Below, piece after piece: positions 51,131-58,580 of a DNA stretch of 64,000 bases. The DNA comes from Clostridiales bacterium (lineage in GTDB: Bacteria; Bacillota; Clostridia; Oscillospirales; Oscillospiraceae). A model generated the notes under the pieces. It made no database searches, was not told the DNA's origin, and saw nothing but the letters and a program-made list of their open reading frames with translations. A program made the translations under genes and the position numbers. The stretch's first letter is position 1. Each line of letters opens with the position of its first letter. The DNA is taken from positions 1 through 64,000 of the forward strand of contig SFIY01000006.1 in the NCBI GenBank assembly GCA_004555205.1. Direction: 5' to 3'.

Positions 51131-52108
51131 TCAGGAACGCTCCTGCGTCTGCGGGTCGGTCTGCCTGTCGCTGCATTTCCAAAGAGCCATGGGATGCTGA
51201 CGTATCCGTTCAAGAACACCGCCGTCATCAAAGAGAAGCTCCGGGCGATACTCCTTGTTTCGGAACGCAGTCCAAAACGCAAGCTCTTCTTCAGACGGGT
51301 TCAGTATCTCTTTCAGCTCGGCTCCCACCTTTTTCTGCGCCTGCTGTACATCAAACCAGGAGCCTTTGCGCAGTACGGGGATCAGGTCAGTCTTGATCCG
51401 CTGCTGAGAAATGGAGGAAAGATTGTCGAAGCTGAACCGCTCCGGTACGGTGTCTGAACCGATGGCGCTGTAAAACATGGCGCATTTTTTCAGCATCGGT
51501 GTCTGCGATTCATCGAACAAGCCATACTGAAACATGGAATATACATCATAGAGATCGCGGGGAGCTGCCCGATTCAAAAGCGCAACGAGTTTAGAGCCGT
51601 ATATTTCCAGCGGATCAATGCTCAGAATATGTAAGTCTCTGTCCAGCCATGGAAGATTGACCTGCCTTTTCAGCGGCGGCAGCACATGGCAGCGGTTCAT
51701 GTAATTGATCTCGATTTTGATGTTGTCCTTCATACCGCCCGCGTTCTGATACTCATAGACGAAGGAATCCAGCGCATGATAGCTTTTTGAGCGCAGGCTG
51801 AGGGAATAACCGGCAGAAGCCATGTATTTGCCGATGCGCTCTCTGATCTGCTCCCGCACTGTCAACATTTCTTCCCGCGGGAGGTTTTCCGCAAAATCCA
51901 TATCAATATCGACGGATAACCGAGGAAGATTGAAGATCGTCAGGTTGATTGCGGTGCCGCCCTTCAGCGCCAGCTTTTCCGAAAGAAGTGGATCATTTTG
52001 CATGGTATCAAGAACGTCTGCAAGGCGGCAGACCTTTTCAAAGGTGTCCCGGACAAAGCCCAGTTCACGAGCCTGCCTGCCGAGGGTCATACGGTCAAAT
52101 TGCATCAT
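51131..52108 (-). CDS. AbiEii/AbiGii-type nucleotidyltransferase toxin
   Basis: The 325-residue protein belongs to the AbiEii (DUF1814) family of nucleotidyltransferase-like toxins. The signature KGGTAINLTIFNLPRLSVDIDMDF holds the GG(T) and the catalytic Asp pair of the polymerase-beta-like fold. With AbiEi it forms a type IV toxin-antitoxin system that in lactococci aborts phage infection. It overlaps the end of the antitoxin gene. ATG 52108 fits AGGAG about 10 bases upstream; a GTG two codons earlier is an alternative. Confidence 0.92.
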   Translation of the reverse strand: MMQFDRMTLGRQARELGFVRDTFEKVCRLADVLDTMQNDPLLSEKLALKGGTAINLTIFNLPRLSVDIDMDFAENLPREEMLTVREQIRERIGKYMASAGYSLSLRSKSYHALDSFVYEYQNAGGMKDNIKIEINYMNRCHVLPPLKRQVNLPWLDRDLHILSIDPLEIYGSKLVALLNRAAPRDLYDVYSMFQYGLFDESQTPMLKKCAMFYSAIGSDTVPERFSFDNLSSISQQRIKTDLIPVLRKGSWFDVQQAQKKVGAELKEILNPSEEELAFWTAFRNKEYRPELLFDDGGVLERIRQHPMALWKCSDRQTDPQTQERS

Positions 52109-52856
52109 AGTCACTCACTCCTTTATCCGTTAATCGGGAGAAATCGGCAGGTGCGTAGATCTGCCAATCCTCATAAAAAGCGAAATCCGGTGTTCGCTCA
52201 TAAAGATAGGACTTGCCTTTGGGAAGATGTTTTTTACACTCCGCAAAAAAGGCATCCGTTAAGCCGAGTGCAGAAGCATACTGTGACAGAATGCAGCCGG
52301 CTTTCTGATATAGATAGCCGTTGTTATATTCTGCAAGGCAGGCAAGCAAAGCATCTTCTTTCAGCGTTGGGATCAGAGCGATACAGCGCAGCAGTTCTTC
52401 CAGACCGCCGACCTTCTCAAACAGGTGGATGCAGTCTATCACGGTACGTTCCGGCGTTGTAACGCGGACGCTGCCCTCATTGGCAACGCCGTCTTTGATC
52501 TGTGGCATAATACGCCGGTATTGCAGTCCGTCATAGCCAAAATCCTGAAAGCGGCTCTCACTTGTGACCTGCACTTCATAAAATACCTGATTGGCATAAC
52601 CGTAATACTCAAAGGCACTGTGATGGGATACGATAGCGCTGTCGTTGATATGGGAAGCAATCACAAAGCGGTTTGCCACCGGCTGTCCCGTTTCAAGACT
52701 GATGGCGGCATACAGATCGCGCTTGATCCGCTCAATATAGCCCTTCTTCAGATAAGACTTGCAGACGGTACGGGCAGTTTCGGTGTTTCCAGTAAGCTGC
52801 GTTACCTCTTGCAGTGAAAAGCAGCCCATTGCAAGCATCTTTTCATAATACTTCAT
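52095..52856 (-). CDS. AbiEi-type antitoxin/transcriptional repressor
   Basis: The 253-residue protein has an N-terminal winged helix (MGCFSLQEVTQLTGNTETARTVCKSYLKKGYIERI) and the AbiEi C-terminal domain (VTTPERTVIDCIHLFEKVGGLEELLRC). It is expected to repress the operon and to counter the AbiEii toxin. Gene order antitoxin then toxin with a short overlap is typical. ATG 52856 has AGAGGTGATGCT upstream. Upstream codons back to 52922 have no ribosome site. Confidence 0.92.
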   Translation of the reverse strand: MKYYEKMLAMGCFSLQEVTQLTGNTETARTVCKSYLKKGYIERIKRDLYAAISLETGQPVANRFVIASHINDSAIVSHHSAFEYYGYANQVFYEVQVTSESRFQDFGYDGLQYRRIMPQIKDGVANEGSVRVTTPERTVIDCIHLFEKVGGLEELLRCIALIPTLKEDALLACLAEYNNGYLYQKAGCILSQYASALGLTDAFFAECKKHLPKGKSYLYERTPDFAFYEDWQIYAPADFSRLTDKGVSDYDAI

Positions 52857-52978
52857 AGCATCACCTCTTGTTCTGTTGTAATTATAGCGCGTTGCGGTCT
52901 TAATTGCAACCGTTTTCCGCAATATTTACAATTTGGATGAAAAGAAAAGTGCCGGAGCAGAACGCCCCGGCAACTCTT

Positions 52979-53269
52979 TCAGCTATGAAGGAACCCCTTT
53001 AATCTGTTGTTTATGCTTTGCAGTCCGCTCAGCAGCTTCACCGCCAATAGAGGAAGTCCCATCGGGCTGACAAGGACGGCAATTACCAGCAGGATGATAC
53101 TGTTCTTCACAGAATAAGTAAACAGGACGGCAAGTGCAAGAAGCGTCATAATGCCGCCTGCCAGTCTAAACACGATTTCAGAGCAGGAGATCAGTCCCGC
53201 GCAGAGCCACACGAACAGGAAAATCAGCAGGGATACCGGTGCGGTGAGTATCTTCAAAATGAGCATCAT
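52979..53269 (-). CDS. CD1845-family membrane protein of conjugative elements
   Basis: The 96-residue protein has three hydrophobic segments (PVSLLIFLFVWLCAGLI, GIMTLLALAVLF, SIILLVIAVLVSPMGLPLLA). It matches the small membrane protein named CD1845 in Clostridioides transposons of the Tn1549 type. Role is unknown. GGAGGTAACTGCC precedes the ATG. Confidence 0.8.
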   Translation of the reverse strand: MMLILKILTAPVSLLIFLFVWLCAGLISCSEIVFRLAGGIMTLLALAVLFTYSVKNSIILLVIAVLVSPMGLPLLAVKLLSGLQSINNRLKGFLHS

Positions 53270-53337
53270 GGCAGTTACCTCCTTATCTTTCTACCACTAT
53301 GATACATAAAGCCGTGCAATTCTGCAAGGATGCGGCA

Positions 53338-53676
53338 TCAACGTATTTTGGCAAGCGAGGTCAGAATGGTCTGAATGGCGTCCCATTCCTGCTCCTGAAA
53401 TGCACGGATGCCGTCGATGTCGGCTTCATACATACGTCCAGTAGCATTGACCCGCTTGGCAACCTGATTCATATTGTTGCTGGAACGGCGCATAAGCGAA
53501 ACCAGCTCCCGCAACTCCGGGAAATCCAGCCGGATGGAATATCCGTCAATCGCCATCTTCCGCAGAAAGGCGCTCATGTTGCTGACACCATGCTCACGCA
53601 TTTTCTGTTCGATCAATGCTTTTTCGTCCTCCGTCACCCAAAAGAAAAGCGGAATGTTTCGTTTTCGCTTTCCCAT
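53338..53676 (-). CDS. Mobilization accessory protein MobC
   Basis: The 112-residue protein has a basic N-terminus (MGKRKRNIPLFFWVTEDEKALIEQKM), a ribbon-helix-helix-like region and a bacterial MobC segment (LRRSSNNMNQVAKRVNATG-like). It helps the relaxase at oriT. ATG 53676 has CAGGAGCTTTGAGT upstream. The frame extends far upstream across the DUF3849 gene, but that is not supported. Confidence 0.9.
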   Translation of the reverse strand: MGKRKRNIPLFFWVTEDEKALIEQKMREHGVSNMSAFLRKMAIDGYSIRLDFPELRELVSLMRRSSNNMNQVAKRVNATGRMYEADIDGIRAFQEQEWDAIQTILTSLAKIR

Positions 53677-53678
53677 AC

Positions 53679-54485
53679 TCAAAGCTCCTGTCCTTTGGAA
53701 TGCGCCGAAATTTTCGGCGCATTTTTTACGGGCGCGGCTTTGAGCTTTTCCATGACAGAGGGACGGCGTTCTTCCTGCGGTACAGCAAGCTCTTTTCTCA
53801 CCTGATTGACGAACAGATCGACCAGCCCGGTGTGCGCCTGATCCACCACAAAAGCGTAGATGTTTCTGTCCTCGCAGACCGGAACCGTTTTTGCCCATGC
53901 CTTGTTGGTATCGGAAAGACGCCCGTCCCAATCCTTGTGCTGGACGGTTGCGGCAAGCACATAGGTGATGCGCTCCATGCTGAACAGCTCTGAGACCTGT
54001 GCCAGAGCGGATTTACTGTCAAGGCTCCAATCCTTGTAGTTGCCGTTGATGGCATCTTCAATGGCTTTCTTGCAGGCGGTATTTGCCTTGTAGGATGCCC
54101 GGTACGCTTCTAGCTCGTCATGCTCGGAAGCATAGGAGACCGGATTCGGATAGAGCGGTGTGTTTCTCTGCTTGAACTCGTCACGCAGGATCGCGTTGCC
54201 CCGGCTCTCCAGCGTTGCCCGGATGATATTCATATAATCGGTTTCGCCTTTGGTGAAGTCCTTGTAAATATCAGCGATGGAGACATCCCCGCGCAGGAGC
54301 GCCGCCACCATTTTTTCCGGGAACTCACCGTTTTCCACAGTGCAGAGAATATCTTCCCGAACCGTGTATTCGTAGGTATGGTTCAGGATTTCTTCGGGAG
54401 GCTGCGAAAGCAGCCATTCCCGATACTTGTCCTGCTCGGCGCTGAACTTTTCAAGCAGCACCGCGCTCAAATCTTCGTTGCCCAT
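53679..54485 (-). CDS. DUF3848/DUF3849 domain protein
   Basis: The 268-residue protein has an N-terminal DUF3848-like region (EQDKYREWLLSQPPEEILNH) and a C-terminal DUF3849-like region (LYPNPVSYASEHDELEAYR, then VSELFSMERITYVLAATVQHKDWDGR). Both are typical of proteins encoded by Tn1549-like elements and of unknown function. It overlaps the next upstream gene by 1 base and lies 2 bases before mobC. Confidence 0.82.
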   Translation of the reverse strand: MGNEDLSAVLLEKFSAEQDKYREWLLSQPPEEILNHTYEYTVREDILCTVENGEFPEKMVAALLRGDVSIADIYKDFTKGETDYMNIIRATLESRGNAILRDEFKQRNTPLYPNPVSYASEHDELEAYRASYKANTACKKAIEDAINGNYKDWSLDSKSALAQVSELFSMERITYVLAATVQHKDWDGRLSDTNKAWAKTVPVCEDRNIYAFVVDQAHTGLVDLFVNQVRKELAVPQEERRPSVMEKLKAAPVKNAPKISAHSKGQEL

Positions 54486-55393
54486 TATCTTACCTCCCGA
54501 TCATGTTTCTTCGCAGGCGCGGTATGCGGCTTTTGGGTTTCCTTCATCGCCGCCAGCTTATCCTTTACGGAGGGACGGTGTTCCTCCACGGGGACGACCA
54601 TCAGCCGCCCGCCGAGATTGATGAAGGCTTCCGGGGTTTTGAATACGTCCTTGAACTTGTCAATCTGCTCCGGCGTGAGAGAAGTAAAATCTTCCGCACC
54701 GAGACCGGCGATCAGGAACGTCCCTGCGACCACATCGTAAATGTGTCCGTCCTCATCGCGCAGAGCGCGGTTCAGCTCCTTGCCGGTCATTTTTCCGTTG
54801 TCGTCACAAATCAGTCCGACAGGATCATTCCACGGATAAATTGCCTGTACGGTATCGGTGCCGATCTCACGGTACAGGCTATCCAGTCCTGTCTGAATCG
54901 CCTTGACATAGGGCGGCTGTCCCGGCTCCACCACAAGTACGTTCATAAGCTCCGGCGCGGGAAGCAGCTCGCTGTCCAGCATATCCCGGTCATAGGCATA
55001 AATATATGCCGCGTATTCGCCCTTGCCCGGGTTCAGACGCAGCATATAACTGTATTCCTCGGTGTCCACGCGGAAGCCGAACTCCCTGTCATTGCCGAAA
55101 TCACTTTCCGGGGTCTTGAAACAGCAGGAAGCAAGAGAGCTTCTGTTTTTGAGGATGCCGCCGTACTGCTCATCAAAGCGGAGCGCATTGATGACTTCAT
55201 CAAACTGATCCTTGAAATCCTGCGTTTTCAGAGCGGCATTGTGGTTGTCCCAGGAGGAAAAGAACCCGGTTCCGCTTACGTCCATGTCCACCCGCAGGTG
55301 GCCGATACATCCGCTGCGGCGGATGGTATCAGCGTCCTGCGTGTAACTGTATTTTCGTTCCTCCGGTGTCATTGCGCGTACTTCCATATTCAT
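54485..55393 (-). CDS. DUF3846 domain protein of conjugative element
   Basis: The 302-residue protein has a first half of unknown type (YSYTQDADTIRRSGCIGHLRV) and a DUF3846-like stretch around residues 150-230 (MNVLVVEPGQPPYVKAI, KELNRALRDEDGHIYDVVAGTF). It ends with PSVKDKLAAMKE, a tail motif that is shared in style with both neighbouring genes (PSVMEKLKAA, PSVLEKLKAT). GGAGGTACGATAATC precedes the ATG. Confidence 0.8.
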   Translation of the reverse strand: MNMEVRAMTPEERKYSYTQDADTIRRSGCIGHLRVDMDVSGTGFFSSWDNHNAALKTQDFKDQFDEVINALRFDEQYGGILKNRSSLASCCFKTPESDFGNDREFGFRVDTEEYSYMLRLNPGKGEYAAYIYAYDRDMLDSELLPAPELMNVLVVEPGQPPYVKAIQTGLDSLYREIGTDTVQAIYPWNDPVGLICDDNGKMTGKELNRALRDEDGHIYDVVAGTFLIAGLGAEDFTSLTPEQIDKFKDVFKTPEAFINLGGRLMVVPVEEHRPSVKDKLAAMKETQKPHTAPAKKHDREVR

Positions 55394-55395
55394 GA

Positions 55396-56316
55396 TTATC
55401 GTACCTCCATTTCATGTGTTTTCTTTTTGTCGGATACGCCGTAGATCGGCATGGTTGCTTTGAGTTTTTCCAGCACAGAGGGCTTTCCCTTGGCAAGCTC
55501 CTGTTCCGGCTGTGCCTGCGCTTTGCCGTCAAGGTTCAGCGCCATATCCAGCTCGATGAGCCGTGCGGTCTTGGTGGCAAGCTCCTGTTCAAAGGGGAAT
55601 GGCTTGCCGACCTCGGCTTTCGCAAGCTCCTGCTGCTGATACAGGTTTTCAAGCTGACTTTTGACCGCTTCCAGACGGTCAGGCATCTTGTCGAGCGCAT
55701 TGTCGATACGGATGAGATTGCCGCGGGCATCTGCGCCCAGCTCTGCGCGGTGGGACATTTCGCCTTTGAGCGTCAGAATGTGCTTCTGCTCAAAAACGTC
55801 ATAATGGACGGACATGGAAAAGCCCCGGTAGTGACCGATCAGAAGCGGCTCGGAGTTTTTGACCTCCTTGCAGGCATCCAAAAGAGCGGCACCGGCGTTT
55901 TCTTTATCCGTCAGCTTATCACCCCGGATTTCCATGCCGGCAAAGCCATCAGCAGGGTGCGGGTGCGCGGCAAGCGTTTTCATATCCGCTTCAAAGCCTT
56001 TGATGAAGCCCTTGCTCTGTTCAATCTTCTCCGGGTAGTATTTCATGAGGTTATCTTCCATTCTGTACTGCTTGCTCTGATGGTCAGCCTTCATAATCTT
56101 GAGCTTCGATACATCCACATCCAAGTCCATACGTTCCTTGATTCGCGGGTCTCCGGCGCACAGCGCCTTGATCTCCGCAAATGAAAGCGCCGTTTCGTCC
56201 ACGTCATCGCAGGATCGAAGCGGCGTTTTGCTGGTCATGATCTGAGAAATGAATTTCTGCTTGTTCTCAACGGTCTGCCACAGGTAGGCATCAAAGGTTC
56301 CTTCGGTGACATAGCG
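55396..56316 (-). pseudogene. C-terminal fragment of giant SNF2-type helicase/DNA methylase
   Basis: The longest product (ATG 56238, 280 residues) reads DVDETALSFAEIKALCAGDP and IKERMDLDVDVSKLKIMKADH, which is the C-terminal part of the very large helicase/N6-methylase protein carried by Tn1549-like elements. The same frame continues upstream as RYVTEGTFDAYLWQTVENKQ to about 56316, so the start at 56238 is an internal Met without a ribosome site. The helicase and methylase domains are missing. The 3' part keeps a good coiled coil and the PSVLEKLKAT tail. Confidence 0.75.
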
Positions 56317-56897
56317 GCATACATGTGCATCAGCTCCGGGACGAGGTTGGTAAGCGAGATATAGTTTCGGACAGTATCTCCGCTGATACCAACGGAATTG
56401 CCGATTTCATCATCGCTTCGGAAATTAGCCGAAACATTCGGCGCATTTTCTTTTTCCGCTTTGGACGGTCTGCCCGCCCGGTGTTTGATGGCTTCCAGCT
56501 TCATCTTGTAGGCCATCGCACGCTCGGAGGGCAGGATGCTTTCACGTTGGAGATTACTGTCCACCATGATAATCGTGGCGGCATCGTTATCCATATCACG
56601 GACGATACAGGGCATCATCTCCAGCCCTGCAAGCTCACTTGCGTGTTTACGTCTGTGTCCGGCCACAATCTCATAACCGCCGTCAGGAACAGGACGGACG
56701 ATAGCCGGAACAAGAACACCGAACTGCTTGATGCTTTCTGCGGTCTCTTTCATAGAATCATCCTCACGTACTTGAAATGGGTGGTTGGGAAATGGGTGAA
56801 GCTCCGACAGCGGAAGGTTGACAACAACCTCCTGCGTAAGAGCTGCCGTGTTAGGAAGATCTGCTTCTGTGAGCTTTTTACTTTTAGATGTTGACAT
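56235..56897 (-). CDS. ParB-like partition protein, C-terminally truncated by deletion
   Basis: The first about 190 residues are a ParB N-terminal nuclease/binding domain (ELHPFPNHPFQVREDDSMKE, VPAIVRPVPDGGYEIVAGHRR) and helix-turn-helix (VGISGDTVRNYISLTNLVPEL). After LMHMY the protein enters out-of-frame helicase DNA and ends as SFLRS. The C-terminal half of ParB is therefore gone. GGAGGTAACA precedes ATG 56897. Confidence 0.85.
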   Translation of the reverse strand: MSTSKSKKLTEADLPNTAALTQEVVVNLPLSELHPFPNHPFQVREDDSMKETAESIKQFGVLVPAIVRPVPDGGYEIVAGHRRKHASELAGLEMMPCIVRDMDNDAATIIMVDSNLQRESILPSERAMAYKMKLEAIKHRAGRPSKAEKENAPNVSANFRSDDEIGNSVGISGDTVRNYISLTNLVPELMHMYAAMSPKEPLMPTCGRPLRTSRNSFLRS

Positions 56898-56919
56898 TGT
56901 TACCTCCTGTTTCTGGGCA

Positions 56920-56951
56920 TGAAAAAAGGCACTTCCGTTAGGAAATGCCTT
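56920..56951 (-). terminator. Terminator-like hairpin upstream of parB
   Basis: On the minus strand AAGGCATTTCC and GGAAGTGCCTT (one wobble pair) with loop TAAC are followed by TTTTTT. It would end transcription coming from further upstream, before parB. Confidence 0.75.
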
Positions 56952-57062
56952 GAAAAAAGATGCCTATATTCTGCTTTTGGGGTGTAAATATCGCTGCCTG
57001 AAAGTTCAAAAACGTTGATATTACTGGCTTTTCTCGCTTGTTACTATAAGAACACTCCGACC

Positions 57063-57102
57063 AAAAACAGCGTTTGCGCTTTAGCGCGAACGCTGTTTTT
57101 AT
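57063..57102. terminator. Terminator between the mobile element and fumC
   Basis: AAAAACAGCG and CGCTGTTTTT with a longer imperfect inner stem (about 57063-57100) form a strong hairpin with T-runs on both sides. No intact gene ends just upstream on the plus strand, so it may be the native terminator of the citrate operon moved away by the insertion. Confidence 0.75.
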
Positions 57103-57188
57103 TTACCGCGGCGGGATGAGAAGTACACCCCCTTCAAAGGGCAAAATTCCGTCACTCGCTGCACCGAATCAATAAGGAGGGCATTGCC

Positions 57189-58565
57189 ATGACAACTCGC
57201 ATAGAACACGACACCATGGGCGAGGTGCGCGTACCTGCGGACAAATATTGGGGCGCGCAGACACAGCGCAGCTATGAGAATTTCAAAATCGGCTGTGAAA
57301 AAATGCCCATAGAGATTATCCGGGCGTTTGCCGTACTGAAAAAGGCCGCTGCGCTGGCCAACGAAGCGCTTGGCGTGCTGGATCACCGCCGTGCCGCCGC
57401 CATCGCGCAGGTTTGCGACGAGATCACCGCCGGCGCATGGGACGATCATTTCCCCCTTGTGGTCTGGCAGACCGGCAGCGGCACCCATAGCAACATGAAT
57501 GTCAACGAAGTCATTGCCAACGGCGCCAACGAGCGGTTGGGCGAAAGACTGATTCATCCCAACGACCATGTGAACTGCTCCCAAAGTTCCAACGACACCT
57601 TTCCCGGTGCTATGCATATTGCCGCGCTGACCGCCGTTGAGGACGGCGTCCTTCCCCGTTTGCAGCAGCTTCACGCGGCATTTGACACCTTGAGCCACCG
57701 ATACCGCGATGTGATTAAATTGGGCCGCACCCACCTGCAGGACGCCACGCCTCTTACCTTAGGCCAGGAGATCAGCGGTTGGGCCGCTATGCTTGAAAAG
57801 GATGACCGCATGCTGCGCAGCGCCTGTGAGGGCCTGCGTGAACTGGCTCTGGGCGGCACGGCCGTGGGCACCGGCCTGAATGCCCCCGTCGGTTTTGACA
57901 CGCTGGTGGCTGAAAAAATCTCCGAGCTGACCGGCAAGCGGTTTGTCACCGCGCCCAATTAATTCCACGCACTGACCAGCAAAGATCAACTGGTCTTTGC
58001 CCACGGCGCGCTGAAGGCACTGGCGGCGGATCTGATGAAGATTGCCAACGATATTCGCCTCCTGGCCGGCGGCCCCCGCTGCGGTTTGGGCGAGCTGAAT
58101 ATCCCGCAAAACGAGCCGGGTTCCTCCATTATGCCCGGCAAGGTGAACCCCACTCAGTGCGAGGCCGTAACCATGGTGGCGGTACAGGTCATTGCCAACG
58201 ATGTGGCCGTCGGCATGGCAGCCTCTCAGGGTAATTTGGAGCTGAATGTCTATCTGCCGGTCTGCATCTACAATTTCCTGCAGTCTGCCCGTCTGCTGAG
58301 CGATGCGATGCACTCTTTCCGCACGCACTGCGTAGAGGGCATAACCCCCAACCGCGAGAAGATCCGCGCCTATCCGGAGCAGTCGCTTATGCTGGTCACG
58401 GCGCTCAGCCCCGTCATCGGCTACGAAAATGCCGCATTGATCGCCAAAACCGCTCATGCCAACCACTCCACCCTGCGCGAAGAAGCCGTGGCACTGGGAT
58501 TCATGACCGAGGAAGAATTTGACCGCATTGTCCGTCCCGAGCAAATGCTGGGGCCAAAAGCATAG
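57189..58565 (+). pseudogene. fumC: Class II fumarate hydratase, interrupted by an in-frame TAA
   Basis: The gene has all FumC marks in one frame: GSGTHSNMNVNEVIANGAN, HPNDHVNCSQSSND, and the signature GSSIMPGKVNP near residue 318. Codon 258 (57960-57962) is TAA within FVTAPN-stop-FHALTS, where the family has Lys, so a single change of AAA to TAA is the simplest cause. The catalytic serine loop lies after the stop. The downstream half could restart at ATG 58035 but has no clear ribosome site. Fumarase converts fumarate to malate. AAGGAGGGCATTGCC precedes ATG 57189. Sequencing error remains possible. Confidence 0.9.
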
Positions 58566-58580
58566 ACCGGAGGAAGTACG

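Larger units (their letters stand above)
49217..57060. mobile_element. Remnant of a Tn1549-like integrative/mobilizable element
   Basis: Relaxase, MobC, CD1845-type membrane protein, DUF3848/3849, DUF3846, helicase/methylase tail and ParB are the usual set of Tn1549/CTn-type conjugative elements of Firmicutes, and an AbiE pair rides among them. No type IV secretion genes and no integrase are present, and ParB is fused to the helicase tail by deletion. It is probably not self-transferable. Boundaries are approximate and no flanking direct repeats were identified. Confidence 0.7.

Noticed and set aside
57960..58034. Programmed recoding at the TAA inside fumC
   Set aside because: There is no selenocysteine context (which would need TGA), no slippery site and no stimulatory hairpin seen directly downstream. 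Point mutation or error is simpler.
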